Positions 35,047 to 44,375 are shown, counted from the first letter of the stretch. The stretch: DNA of 64,000 nucleotides from Trebonia sp963773105 (GCA_963773105.1 CAVZAA010000003.1:1550001-1614000); one strand, 5' to 3'. Notes: generated from the letters alone by a model not told the origin. Translations and numbers: made by a program.

Positions 35047-35408
35047 GGGTATGGGCTGATCTTGGGGAGGTGTGGCCGAGTGTCCGAAGATCAGCGCGAC
35101 GCGAAGCGGTCCCGTGCAGATCGCAAGCTACCGCAACACGCCATAAGGGCCGACGGCAATCTCGCCGGCTTGGACGCGGACAAGGGCCATGAGCCAGGCG
35201 CATCCGTGGCTCTTATTAAGGAATCGGGCCGCCTCGGTCCCTGGCCTCATGGGTTCCGCCAATGCTTCTGTGAAAGTCCGCCTATCGTGCGCAGTCGGGA
35301 CTCCTCCCGGCACTCCCGCCCGGCCGGTGAATTCGCCACACCAAAATGCCGCCACCCCGTCGTCGGTGATCTGGGCGGGCAGCCCGCCGCCTAAGCTTCC
35401 TGGGCCGC
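35047..35408. other. gene-free gap
   Basis: 362 bp between the hydrolase and the patatin gene (convergent). A 94-codon minus-strand frame (35128-35412) contains AARFLNKSHGCAWLMALVRV but matches no family I know and overlaps the patatin end; it may be a relic. Confidence 0.4.
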
Positions 35409-36317
35409 TCATGCCGGCTCAGGAACCGAACGTGCGAAGCCGAACGCCGGAGTCGCGGCTCTGACCAGACGAGCAGCTTGGGGGGCCTGTCTGAGACCGG
35501 CTTGATAAGCGGGGACCCAGGTGGCGAGGCTGGTCACGTCCGGTCCGAACGCTTCGATCGCCGCGGCGTCCGCGACCAGCCGCACGACGACTCCTGCGCC
35601 TGCCGCGGCGCCGCTCGAGCCGAAGGCATGCGCCATCGGCTCGGCAATGACCACTACGTCGGCGTCGCCCGCCAGGTCGGCATTGGCCCCGGCCCTGAGG
35701 GCACCGTCCATATATTGGCGTCCGTCGATGGTGATCGGCGGCGTGGTCGCGGGAAAGGCGGTGCTCGCGGCGAGCGCCTCGGGCAGCGACGCGATGCCGT
35801 GCCGGTCCCAGATCATCGCCTCGCCGGTCTCGGCGTCCACCGACGGAATGCGCAATGGCCCGGTGGGCCATTCCTCGGTGCCGACGAGGAAGCGCATCCG
35901 GGCGACGGCTGCTTCCTGGGTGCCGGTGGCGGCGGTGACGGCCAGCCGGCCGACCCGGCGCAGGGCCTCGGCCCGCTCAAGTCGGAGATCGCCGAGTACC
36001 GCGAACACGTCCGCGAGCGTGCCCGGGTCAGTCCGCACGCCGCCCGGGCCGGCCGGCCCGGCGCGGAGCCGACCGGGATCTCCCCCGCCGGCCAGCAGCG
36101 CGCCTACGATCGCACCCGCCGATGTGCCCACGATCAGGCCAGCCGCTCCCAGGTCGACCCCCTCATGGCGCAGCCCGGCCGCCAGCCCTGCCAGCCAGGC
36201 CGTGCCGACCGGGCCGCCGGGCCCCAAGACCACCGCGCTGCCGGCCATCACTGGCCGACCGCTGCGGCCGGCGGCGAGCGTGGCGGGGTTGCCGTTGCCG
36301 TTCTGTTGAGCAGCCAT
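35409..36317 (-). CDS. patatin-like phospholipase/acyl hydrolase
   Basis: 302 aa with the patatin Ser-Asp dyad: VGTSAGAIVGAL (GxSxG) near residue 63 and MDGALRAGANADL carrying the Asp (DGA motif). The oxyanion glycines are in GPGGPVGTAW. It hydrolyses acyl esters of phospholipids or related lipids. No signal peptide. ATG 36317 lies exactly 6 nt after a -10 element, so the mRNA appears leaderless and controlled by a MerR-type promoter (next entry). Confidence 0.9.
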   Translation of the reverse strand: MAAQQNGNGNPATLAAGRSGRPVMAGSAVVLGPGGPVGTAWLAGLAAGLRHEGVDLGAAGLIVGTSAGAIVGALLAGGGDPGRLRAGPAGPGGVRTDPGTLADVFAVLGDLRLERAEALRRVGRLAVTAATGTQEAAVARMRFLVGTEEWPTGPLRIPSVDAETGEAMIWDRHGIASLPEALAASTAFPATTPPITIDGRQYMDGALRAGANADLAGDADVVVIAEPMAHAFGSSGAAAGAGVVVRLVADAAAIEAFGPDVTSLATWVPAYQAGLRQAPQAARLVRAATPAFGFARSVPEPA

Positions 36318-36323
36318 GACGGC

Positions 36324-36354
36324 AGCCTAAGACCTCAACTTAAGTTGAGGTCAA
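36324..36354 (-). promoter_or_regulatory. MerR/SoxR-type promoter of the patatin gene
   Basis: On the minus strand: -35 TTGACC (36349-36354), a 19-bp spacer and -10 TAGGCT (36324-36329), then 6 nt and the ATG. The spacer carries the perfect palindrome CCTCAACTTAAGTTGAGG (36333-36350). A 19-bp spacer with a dyad between -35 and -10 is the hallmark of MerR-family activators, and the sequence is close to SoxR boxes. No MerR gene is in the window. Confidence 0.8.
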
Positions 36355-36431
36355 GCGGCCGGGGATCTGCCACGGCTGCCTGACGGGCGATCTGCCGCGC
36401 GGATGTCCGGGCCGGCCGACTCGCAGCTTGG

Positions 36432-36944
36432 TCAGTCGCTGCCAGTGGACCCGGCGAGGCGGCGCGGGGCTCCGGGGATCCGTCCCAGGGCCCGGTTGAC
36501 CCGGTGGGTGACCTCCCAGCGCCCCGAACGGCGCCGCAGGTCCCATCGGTTGGCCGAGACCCGGGCGACCCAGAACCGGTCCTCGGCGGCGTCCCAGCGG
36601 ATGTTGAGCGCGTAGTTCCAGGCGGTGGCCTCGTCGCCGTCGACCGAGATCAACGGGGCGGTCAGCACGTGGGTGGCTCCGTTGAGGATGAGGGCCTGGT
36701 GCCCGTCCCCGTTGACCATGCCGGCGATCTCGTCATGCCCGGTCCAGGCGCCGTGCGGCGAGGCAGCGAACACGCTGTCCTCGGCCCAGAGTGCGGCTGC
36801 GGCCGCGGCCGACCCGCTGTCGACGGCAGGCCCGTACCGGGCGATGAGCTGCCCGATCGCGGCCTCGTCGGCTAGCTGCTGCACGCGGGCGGTGAGGGCG
36901 GCCGCGGTGGCCTGCAACTCCGTCAGTTCCGACGCCTCGGTCAT
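36432..36944 (-). CDS. SnoaL-like NTF2-fold protein
   Basis: 170 aa from ATG 36944. The N-terminal 30 residues are a helix (TELQATAAALTARVQQLADE); then IGQLIARYGPAVDSGSAAA and LWAEDSVFAASPHG, typical of the SnoaL_4 type with Tyr and Asp lining the cavity, and a C-terminal sheet with WDLRRRSGRWEVTHRVNR. Probably a small isomerase, dehydratase or cyclase-like enzyme. The upstream DNA is the 3' end of a decayed dehydrogenase. Confidence 0.8.
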   Translation of the reverse strand: MTEASELTELQATAAALTARVQQLADEAAIGQLIARYGPAVDSGSAAAAAALWAEDSVFAASPHGAWTGHDEIAGMVNGDGHQALILNGATHVLTAPLISVDGDEATAWNYALNIRWDAAEDRFWVARVSANRWDLRRRSGRWEVTHRVNRALGRIPGAPRRLAGSTGSD

Positions 36945-36958
36945 GTGGTCTCCACCCT

Positions 36959-37110
36959 TACTGTTGCTGCGGGTGGATCATGATGCGGGCGGGGCCGTCG
37001 GCGCGGCGCGCCAGGTCGGAGGGCTGCCGGAACGTCGTCCAGGCCGACGGTGAGCCCGATGACGGGGCTGGCGTCGAGGCTGCCGTCGCAGATGGCATCC
37101 AGGTGCCGTA
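36959..37110 (-). pseudogene. 3' end of a zinc alcohol dehydrogenase, frameshifted
   Basis: VRHLDAICDGSLDASPVIGL and TVGLDDVPAALR in one frame, then DLARRADGPARIMIHPQQQ and stop in the next. That is the usual C-terminus of a medium-chain dehydrogenase; the rest is absent. Ends 15 bp before the SnoaL gene, which may once have been cotranscribed with it. Confidence 0.65.
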
Positions 37111-37165
37111 CCAGTCCTGGGGGTCGGCGCGATCGTCGGAGCCCTCCGTCGCCGCCTGCATAGGC

Positions 37166-37241
37166 TATAACGAAAATCCCTCAAAGTTCATAGCGCCTGA
37201 CCTGCTATCTGTATAGCGCAGATGCTGCAAAGTATATAGTG
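37166..37241 (+). promoter_or_regulatory. four TATAGCG-like boxes at exact 23-bp intervals
   Basis: TATAACG (37166), CATAGCG (37189), TATAGCG (37212) and TATAGTG (37235) are each exactly 23 bp apart; boxes 1 and 3 are both followed by a CAAAGT at the same distance. The array ends 38 bp before the GTG of the DUF4143 ATPase, so it is most likely its operator. It lies in AT-rich DNA unlike its surroundings. Confidence 0.6.
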
Positions 37242-37279
37242 GCCGTACTCTCGGGCAGGTTCCCTAGGAGGCGGGCAGT

Positions 37280-38542
37280 GTGACGGACTACCGGACGCGC
37301 GTAGTAGATGCTGTTCTTGACGCCCGGCTTAAGGCCGTGGGATGCGTGGTTCTCGAAGGCCCGAAGGCCGTTGGGAAGACGGCAACGGCGGCACGCCGTG
37401 CGGCCAGCCAGGTACGCCTGGACACCGACGTGAACGCACGCGAGATCGCCCGGGCCGATCCCTCACTGGTTCTGGAGGGAGCCGCTCCGCGGCTGATCGA
37501 CGAGTGGCAAATCGCGCCGGACATCTGGAACCACGTCCGTCGCGCCGTCGACGACATCGGCAAGCCCGGCCAGTTCATCCTGACCGGCTCGACCGCAGCT
37601 TCCGAGGACGTAACACGGCACAGCGGGGCAGGCCGCATGTCACGGCTGGCAATGCGGCCGATGAGCCTGCTAGAGGCGGGACACAGTTCAGGGGCGGTCT
37701 CACTACGCGCCCTGTTCGATGGGGACCCGGCCCGGGCCCAGCGGCCTGGCTCCACGATTCCCGAGATGATCGACTGGCTATGCACCGGCGGCTGGCCGGC
37801 CCACGTGAACGCGGCGGTGACTGACGCTCAGGCTGCACACCGCGCCTACCTGGCCGAACTGGCCCGAGTGGACATGCGGGTGGTCGACGGCGTGCGGCGC
37901 GACCCGCAACGCGTGCAGCGCGTGCTGCGCTCCCTGGCACGCAACATCTCCACCGAGGCCGAGATCAGCACCATCGCGAAGGACACCAGCCTCCCCCCGG
38001 ACGGCGCCGCGGTCGGAAGGCTGACCGTCGACGACTACCTCGACGCCCTGGCGCGCCTGATGATCACCGAAGACCTCGGGGCCTGGACGCCGTCACTGCG
38101 CTCAAAGGCTCGGCTGCGGACCAGGCCCGTGCGGCACCTGGCCGATCCATGCCTGGCGGTCGCGGCGCTGCGCGCGAGCCCCAAGGCGCTGATGGCCGAC
38201 TGGGACTACACCGGCCTGCTGTTCGAGAGCATGGCCCTGCGCGACGTCCGCGTCTACCTCGACGCCACGGGCGGAACGACCTATCAATACCGCGACAGCA
38301 ACGGCCTGGAAGTCGACATCATCGTGGAACTCGACGACGGCCGTTGGGGCGCCATCGAAGTCAAACTTGGCGAGAATCGCATCGAGGAAGGCGCCGAGTC
38401 GCTCGCCCGGTTCACCCGGACCGTCAACCTCCGCGCAGCCGGGCAGCCGTCCTTTCTCGCCGTTCTCACCGGCGCAAACGTCTACGCAGCCCGGCGTCCC
38501 GACGGAATCGACGTCATCCCCATCGCCGCACTCGGCCCGTAG
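37280..38542 (+). CDS. AAA-type ATPase with DUF4143 domain
   Basis: 420 aa from GTG 37280 behind AGGAGG (37266-37271). Walker A EGPKAVGKTATA, Walker B RLIDEWQ, and sensor FILTGSTA, then a DUF4143 part with a nuclease-like core EVDIIVELDDGRWGAIEVKLG (the E-x-K of the restriction-endonuclease-like fold). Family members are widespread and variable between strains; cellular role unproven, with suggestions in conflict or DNA-related processes. The operator-like array upstream implies tight control. Confidence 0.88.
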   Translation: MTDYRTRVVDAVLDARLKAVGCVVLEGPKAVGKTATAARRAASQVRLDTDVNAREIARADPSLVLEGAAPRLIDEWQIAPDIWNHVRRAVDDIGKPGQFILTGSTAASEDVTRHSGAGRMSRLAMRPMSLLEAGHSSGAVSLRALFDGDPARAQRPGSTIPEMIDWLCTGGWPAHVNAAVTDAQAAHRAYLAELARVDMRVVDGVRRDPQRVQRVLRSLARNISTEAEISTIAKDTSLPPDGAAVGRLTVDDYLDALARLMITEDLGAWTPSLRSKARLRTRPVRHLADPCLAVAALRASPKALMADWDYTGLLFESMALRDVRVYLDATGGTTYQYRDSNGLEVDIIVELDDGRWGAIEVKLGENRIEEGAESLARFTRTVNLRAAGQPSFLAVLTGANVYAARRPDGIDVIPIAALGP

Positions 38543-38574
38543 ATGACCGCTCGGGCACCGAGAGGATTCACGCG

Positions 38575-38793
38575 ATGGCCAGGCTCGTCATGGACGATAG
38601 CAACTTCCGGGCTGCGCCCGCCCTGTCGGAAGGACCTGTCGGCGTGAACGAGATCATCGAGCGCACCGAGACGCTGCTCCCCGGCCCCGCCGAGGCGCTC
38701 TGCGCGCTGCTTGACGCACCCGTGCCCGACTTGGACGGCGGCCAGAGACTCCCCCTGCTGTGGCACTGGATCTACCGCCGGCCGACGGGGTAA
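38575..38793 (+). pseudogene. N-terminal fragment of an FAS1-type (MaoC-like) dehydratase
   Basis: MARLVMDDSNFRAAPALSEG opens a frame with ETLLPGPAEALCALLDAP and LPLLWHWIYRRPTG, the start of HTD2/FAS1-like acyl dehydratases (LPxxWHW motif). It stops after 72 residues, where a citrate-lyase-like fragment begins. Normal length would be about 270. Confidence 0.6.
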
Positions 38794-38815
38794 CCACGGA
38801 CCCCTCCGATGACGC

Positions 38816-39083
38816 ATCCCTGCAGGCGTACCTGGCGCACGCCGCGCTTGGCTTGACCGACAAGCCATGCATCCGCCCGCGCCAGATCGCCATCGCGAAC
38901 CGGTGGCTCACCCCGCCTGCCGCCGAGATCGACTGGGCCCGCACGATCGTCGCCACCGTGAAGGACGGCCCGGTCGCGGTACTGGATTCCCAGATGATCG
39001 ACCGCCCTGTCGTGCTCCGGGCCGAGGCGATCTTCGCCGGGCATCGCGCACAGGACAGCAAAGGTAAGCACCCTCGAGGGTAA
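38816..39083 (+). pseudogene. C-terminal fragment of a citrate-lyase-beta (HpcH/HpaI) family protein
   Basis: AALGLTDKPCIRPRQIAIAN and LDSQMIDRPVVLRAEAIFAG match the end of CitE-like lyases (IHPxQI and DGxMID motifs). The N-terminal barrel strands are missing. It is joined to the dehydratase fragment by a deletion. Confidence 0.65.
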
Positions 39084-39243
39084 TCGCGGCGACCTCCCGA
39101 TCGCAGGACTGGGCGGCAGCGCGTGAGTTGCAGAGCTATGGCTAAAACCCAAAAGCCAAGTCAAGCCCGCAAATCAATCATCTCGAACGGACCCTGCGCT
39201 CCGCGTCCAGCCTTATGTTTGCCTTGCATCGGCGTATGCCACC

Positions 39244-39540
39244 GTGCAACAGCTCTGCCCTCCCCTGTTCGGGAAGACCCGGCTCGCCCTCGAGCCCCGG
39301 TCGAACCACTGGTGGAACTCGAGCCTGTACGTGACTGACCGCGGGCTGACCACCTCCCTGACGCCGTACTTCGGCAGCGGCGTTGAGGTCGAGTTCGACT
39401 TCACCCGCCACGAGCTGACCATCACGACGACCAGGGGCGCCACCAGCCGGATGGCGCTGGCGCCGCGATCGGTGGCCGACTTCTACGCCGAGTACCACTC
39501 CCAGCTGGACAGCCTTGGCATCGACGCGGCTGCCGCCGTG
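39244..39540 (+). pseudogene. DUF5996-type protein fragment
   Basis: KTRLALEPRSNHWWNSSLYV, VEFDFTRHELTI and LAPRSVADFYAEYHSQL are characteristic of DUF5996. The beginning and end are absent, and the frame runs into integrase DNA. Function of the family unknown. Confidence 0.55.
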
Positions 39541-39559
39541 GCGAGCTGTGCGGGTTCCG

Positions 39560-40091
39560 TTGGGCGGACGCCGAGTTGGACAAGCCGTACGGCGACCCGG
39601 CGACTGGCGAGGAACGGAAGGGCGCGGTGCTGCCTATCGTCCAGCTCGGCCGGAAGCTGCGCGAGTCGAAGGCCAAGACGCGGGCCGGTAAGCGACGTGT
39701 GTTCCTCGACCACGACACGGCCGCGCTGCTGCGCGAGCACCGCAAGCAGCAGCTTAAGGTGCGGCTCAAGGCGGGCGATGCATGGGCCGACAACGACCTG
39801 GTGTTCTGCCGGGAGGACGGCCAGCACTGGCACCCGGATCACGTGTCGAAGCGCTTCAAGAAGCTGGCCGCCCTGGCGGGCGTGCCGGTGGTCACGCTGC
39901 ACGAAGGCGGGCGGCACACCGGCAACTCGCTGATGCAGGACGCGGGCGTGGACGAGGAGCTGCGGATGCGCCAGGTCGGCCACGCCGACAAGTCGGTCAA
40001 CGACCGCTACACCCACCCGTTGGAGCAGGCGCACCTCGCGGCGTCGGAGCAGACGGCGACACTAGTCCAAAACGCGGGGAAAGCGTCGTGA
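39560..40091 (+). pseudogene. tyrosine integrase, C-terminal catalytic part
   Basis: Keeps most of the catalytic domain: Arg in HEGGRHTGNS, His in VGHAD, Tyr nucleophile in NDRYTHPL. The N-terminal DNA-binding domain and the first catalytic Arg are gone; upstream is DUF5996 DNA. The gene ends 91 bp before att copy 2, the normal int-att order of integrative elements. Cannot be functional alone. Confidence 0.85.
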
Positions 40092-40182
40092 ACGGGACAG
40101 GTGTTCCAATTCTGTTCCGACCAGACGGCAAAACAGCGAAGTCACAGTCTGCCGGAAACAGCTTCACCTCAGGTCACATACG

Positions 40183-40225
40183 GTGGGGCGGGTGGGGCTC
40201 GAACCCACGACCGGCAGACTATGAG
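40183..40225 (-). repeat. att copy 2: 3' half of a CAT-anticodon tRNA
   Basis: 43 bp differing at one base from copies 1, 3 and 4 (C at 40219). Lies on the right of the integrase remnant, with the tandem TGTTCC pair (40103 and 40114, 11-bp period) on its left. Right end of element 1. Confidence 0.85.
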
Positions 40226-40368
40226 AAGCACGCTCGCGCGCAACACCCGCTTGACGAGCAACGATGCCCCGCGTGGATGCCAGGAGCGCACACGCGGCAC
40301 TGGGAGTTCCATGGGCAGCGGTCCACGCCCCGGTCCACGCCGGGAGGCCCTACCAAGGGCCATAACGG

Positions 40369-40581
40369 TTACCCAGCGTAAGCGTTCCGGGTGGAAGCAC
40401 CTGCCATGGTCGCCTCGCAGTACACGAACCCTCTCCCGGTCAGGTCCAGGACGAGGGCAGCGAACGCGGGGATGGTCCAACGTTCGCATGCTTCCGTGGA
40501 ACGTACCACCATGTGATCCGTAGTCTCGTGCCGGTCGTCCGGTGAGTCCGCCAGGATCCGCTTGGGCAGGTCAGGGTCCAT
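40369..40581 (-). CDS. small hypothetical protein
   Basis: 70-aa frame, MDPDLPKRILADSPDD ... ERWTIPAFAALVLDLTGRGF. The composition looks coding, but I recognise no family and no strong ribosome site. The rest of 40226-40898 shows no convincing gene. Confidence 0.35.
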   Translation of the reverse strand: MDPDLPKRILADSPDDRHETTDHMVVRSTEACERWTIPAFAALVLDLTGRGFVYCEATMAGASTRNAYAG

Positions 40582-40898
40582 CTTGCGTCCGGCGAGGATG
40601 CTCCAGTCCGGTGGTGGCTCGCAGTCTGTGAGAGGACCGTGAGAGGCAGTGGGGCCTTATGGTTGCTGGCCATTGCAATCCCGCCGTTCTAAAATCCCGC
40701 GCGGGATGGCGTGAGCAGGTCACCTCTCACCGAAGAAGTCTTCGTCGGCGGCATGCCGGGTCACCTGTTGCGGGCGATGCCGGCCGCTCGCGTGCAGGTG
40801 GATAGTCGTAATGGGCATAGGCGTGTCTGTCATCAAGGTCTGGTACTTGACGGCCCGGCGCCGCCGCTGGCGGGTGCCGAGCAGGAGATGGGGACAGG

Positions 40899-43307
40899 AT
40901 GAGCGAGCCTGACCGTAGGAAGCTACCGATCCGCAGGCCGCCGTTCGCAGGGGTGAGCAACAGGACGCTGGCGGGGTCGGAGCCCGACTGGAACCTGATC
41001 GGGCACCCCGAGCCCCCTACAGGGTCCCCGAATGTGCTGCTGGTGCTGATCGATGATGCCGGGTTCGGCAACGCGGGTACGTTCGGCGGGCCGATCGACA
41101 CCCCGAACTACTCGCGAATGGCTGACGGGGGGCTGCGGTACAACCGGTTCCATGTCACCGCGCTGTGCTCGCCCACCCGGGCGGCGCTGCTGACCGGGCG
41201 GAACAACCATGCGGTCGGGTTCGGGTCGGTCGGTGAGTTCTCCAGCGGATTCCCGGGCTACACCGCGACGGTTCCGCAGGATTGCACGCCCTGGCCGAAG
41301 ATCCTCATGGAGAACGGGTACAGCACTGCGGCGTTCGGCAAGTGGCACCTGACCCCAGACGGGCAGCAGGGCCCGGCCGGGCCGTTCGGGCGGTGGCCGA
41401 ACGGGTGGGGCTTCGACTATTTCTATGGCTTCTTGGGCGGGGATGCCGGGCAGTGGGACCCGTGCCTGGCGGAGAACCAGAAGATCATCGGCACCCCGGC
41501 GGGCTTCTACGACGAGGAGAACCCGTACTACCTGCCTGATGCCATGGCCGATAAGACGATCGAGTGGCTGCACGGAGTCCGTGGGCAGGACGCCCGCAAG
41601 CCGTTCTTGGTGTACTTCTCCACCGGGTGCAGCCATGCCCCGCACCATGTGGCCCGGCAATGGGCGGATAAGTACCGGGGCAAGTTCGACCAGGGCTGGG
41701 ACTGTCTGCGTGAAGAGATCTTCGATCGGCAGAAGGCACTGGGCGTGATCCCCCCGGACGCGGAACTGACAGCGCGGGACGTGGCGTTCCCGGCCTGGGA
41801 TGAGGTCCCGGACAAGCTCAAGGCCTATTACGCGCGCCAGATGGAGGTCTACGCCGGGTACTCCGAGAACGCCGACTACAACGCCGGCCGGGTCATCGGC
41901 GCGATCGACGAGCTCGGCGAGCTGGACAACACGCTGATCATCTGGATCTGGGGGGACAACGGCGCCAGCATGGAGGGCACGATCACCGGCTCGTTCAACG
42001 AGCTGACGATGCAGAACGGCATCCCGCTGTCCGATGAGATGCAGCTCCAGCTCGTCGAGCGTTTCGGCGGCATCGGCGCCTGGGGCGGCCAGATGATGGA
42101 TCCCCACTACTCCGCCGCGTGGGCGTGGGCCGGCAACACCCCGTTCCAGTGGGGCAAGCAGGTCGGCTCGCACCTGGGCGGGACGCGTAACCCGATGGTC
42201 ATCCACTGGCCCGCCCGCGTCACCGACACGGGCGCGCTGCGCTGGCAGTTCACCCACGCCATCGACGTCGGGCCCACGATCCTGGACATCACCGGGATTC
42301 CGGCCCCCTCCCACGTCGACGGGATCGAGCAGGAGCCCTTCCACGGGGTGAGTTTCGCGGACTCACTTACCGACGCGGCCGCGCCGGAACACCGGACCCA
42401 GCAGTACTTCGAGACCATGGGCAACCGGGCTATGTACAAGGACGGCTGGTGGCTAGCCATGAGGACGCCGCGCATCCCGTGGGTGATCACGCCTGACGCG
42501 CTTCGGCCGTACGCGCCCGGGGTGTGGGACCCCGACGCCGACCCGGCCGAGCTGTACTACCTGCCCGATGACTTCACCCAGGCCAACGACCTAGCCGCCG
42601 ATCACCCGGACAAGGTCAAGGAGCTCAAGGAGCTGTTCTGGGCCGAGGCCGAGAAGTACAAGGTGCTTCCCCTGCTCGCCACCTTGTCCGCCTTCTTCGG
42701 CATCCTCCCGCCCATACCGGATGCCGCCCCGGTGGAGTACCGGGGCGACGTCCAGAACGTCATGTCGGGGATGATCCCGCGGATCTACAACCACTCCTAC
42801 GCGATCAGCGCGGTTCTGGTCGTCCCGGCCGGGGGCGCCGAGGGCGTGATCGTGGCCGAGGCCGACCACCTGGGCGGCTTCTCGCTGTGGGTCCAGGACG
42901 GCAAGCTCACTCACACTTACTCGATGATGGGCGTGTTCATCTACCGGCAGCAGGCCGACGAGCCGCTGCCGGCCGGGGAGGTGACTGTGCGGATGGAGTT
43001 CGCCGCCGATGCCCCCAAGCCCGCGACCGGCGGGGAGGTGACCCTGTACATCAACGACAGGCCTGTCGGCAAAGGCCGCATGGACCACACGGTCCCGATC
43101 CGGTTCTCCGCCTACGCCGGCATGGACATCGGCCGGGACAACGGCGGAGTCGTCGACCTGAGCTATGCGGACAAGAAGCCGTTCGCGTTCACCGGCACCG
43201 TCAAGAAGGTCACCTTCGACGTCCATCCGCATCCCTCAGCCCAGGACGAGGAAGAACTGCATGCCACAGCCCACCACGGCCACGCCGCGCACGGGCTCTC
43301 GCAATAG
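40899..43307 (+). CDS. arylsulfatase (formylglycine-dependent)
   Basis: 802 aa. LLVLIDDAGFGNAGTFGG binds the calcium (DD), and CSPTRAALLTGR (Cys90) is the C-x-P-x-R signature whose Cys is oxidised to formylglycine by a maturase. KWHLTPDGQQ and DHPDK support the fold. The C-terminal 200 residues form the usual extra domain. No signal peptide is apparent. It cleaves sulfate esters; an alkyl/aryl sulfatase of about 780-800 aa is a known group. ATG 40899 follows GGAGATGGGGACAGG. It lies between the two integrative elements, with the DUF1269-like gene 29 bp downstream. Confidence 0.9.
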   Translation: MSEPDRRKLPIRRPPFAGVSNRTLAGSEPDWNLIGHPEPPTGSPNVLLVLIDDAGFGNAGTFGGPIDTPNYSRMADGGLRYNRFHVTALCSPTRAALLTGRNNHAVGFGSVGEFSSGFPGYTATVPQDCTPWPKILMENGYSTAAFGKWHLTPDGQQGPAGPFGRWPNGWGFDYFYGFLGGDAGQWDPCLAENQKIIGTPAGFYDEENPYYLPDAMADKTIEWLHGVRGQDARKPFLVYFSTGCSHAPHHVARQWADKYRGKFDQGWDCLREEIFDRQKALGVIPPDAELTARDVAFPAWDEVPDKLKAYYARQMEVYAGYSENADYNAGRVIGAIDELGELDNTLIIWIWGDNGASMEGTITGSFNELTMQNGIPLSDEMQLQLVERFGGIGAWGGQMMDPHYSAAWAWAGNTPFQWGKQVGSHLGGTRNPMVIHWPARVTDTGALRWQFTHAIDVGPTILDITGIPAPSHVDGIEQEPFHGVSFADSLTDAAAPEHRTQQYFETMGNRAMYKDGWWLAMRTPRIPWVITPDALRPYAPGVWDPDADPAELYYLPDDFTQANDLAADHPDKVKELKELFWAEAEKYKVLPLLATLSAFFGILPPIPDAAPVEYRGDVQNVMSGMIPRIYNHSYAISAVLVVPAGGAEGVIVAEADHLGGFSLWVQDGKLTHTYSMMGVFIYRQQADEPLPAGEVTVRMEFAADAPKPATGGEVTLYINDRPVGKGRMDHTVPIRFSAYAGMDIGRDNGGVVDLSYADKKPFAFTGTVKKVTFDVHPHPSAQDEEELHATAHHGHAAHGLSQ

Positions 43308-43336
43308 GACAGGCTCGCAGCCTGGAGGAGTGACCG

Positions 43337-43852
43337 ATGAAATTCGATGACGAAACGACCGACGTGCTGATCGGCGGCTACCTGTCCGCCGACGCCGCCC
43401 GCGACGACTACGAGGCGGCCCTGGCCAGCGGCGGCTATCTGCACGGCGTGGTGGTCGTCAGCAAAGACCTCAAAGGTGACCTGTCGGTGGAGCAGACCGA
43501 CCACATGGTCCGCGAGGGCGCCGAGGGCCTGGGCGCCATAGGGTTCGCGGTCGGGTTGTTCGCCCCTCCACTGCTTGCCGCGACCGCGGTCGGCGCGGTG
43601 ATCGGCGCTGGCGCGGGCAAACTGCTGCACCGCAGGACCGCTAGCAAATTGGAAGAGCAGGCCGGGGCCACCATCCCCGTCGGCGGTGCGGGCCTGATCG
43701 TTGCCTATCCGCACTCGGCCGCCGCCAAAGTCGAGCCCACCGTGACCCGCGCCATCAAGAAAGTCGTCGGCGAGGCAGAAGGACACCACGTGCAGGCCCT
43801 GAAAGGCGCGATCGCCGACGCACAGCAGAAGATGGCCGAAAGCGCCGCCTGA
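43337..43852 (+). CDS. DUF1269-type protein
   Basis: 171 aa. An acidic N-terminal part (KFDDETTDVLIGGYLSADAA), then a glycine-rich hydrophobic hairpin (GLGAIGFAVGLFAPPLLAATAVGAVIGAGAG, residues 63-93) that could sit in the membrane, and a soluble C-terminal half with an amphipathic helix. Function of the family is unknown. GGAGG precedes ATG 43337; it is likely cotranscribed with the sulfatase. Confidence 0.7.
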   Translation: MKFDDETTDVLIGGYLSADAARDDYEAALASGGYLHGVVVVSKDLKGDLSVEQTDHMVREGAEGLGAIGFAVGLFAPPLLAATAVGAVIGAGAGKLLHRRTASKLEEQAGATIPVGGAGLIVAYPHSAAAKVEPTVTRAIKKVVGEAEGHHVQALKGAIADAQQKMAESAA

Positions 43853-44055
43853 CGAAGGATCGAAGGCCATGAGTTCAACTGCTGTGCGCTGCGATGGCTT
43901 GCTAACACATGAGCCATCTCGATCCGCGTGTCCTGCGGATAGTGCCCCGGCGTGGGCTGGGCGGGTCTCCGAGGCCATGCGCGGCGGCACACCGTACGGC
44001 CAACCTCGGTCCACGAATCTGGCCAAGCAACGCCGGATATCACGTATAACCGCAG

Positions 44056-44098
44056 GTGGGGCGGGTGGGGCTCGAACCCACGACCGGCAGATTATGAG
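44056..44098 (-). repeat. att copy 3: 3' half of a CAT-anticodon tRNA
   Basis: Identical to copy 1 over 43 bp. It lacks a matching 5' half on its right, so it is an att relic, not a tRNA gene. Confidence 0.85.
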
Positions 44099-44375
44099 GA
44101 GACCGGCCCGGCTCCATCGATGCTGGCAGGGAGCCTTCACCACCTATCGGTGCTGGTCAGCTGGGATCTAATGGGATCCGGCAGGATCGGCCAGGACAGC
44201 GCGGGACCGGACGGATGTTCCCATTTTGTTCCCATCGGAAGTCAGGGTCACGGCTCGCCGACCTGTGGGGCGTGGCTGTCGGTGCGCGAGGCCGAACAGC
44301 AGCCCGAGGGGCGGTAAGTAACGCAAGGACGGAGACGTACCGCTGGTACCGAGCCATCTCGGCGGACCCCCGAAG

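Noticed and set aside
36333..36350. CCTCAACTTAAGTTGAGG as a terminator hairpin
   Set aside because: It sits between -35 and -10 directly upstream of a start codon, has no loop and matches MerR-type operators.
40711..40902. 63-codon ORF just upstream of the sulfatase
   Set aside because: It overlaps the sulfatase start and ribosome site region, has no family features and no ribosome site of its own.
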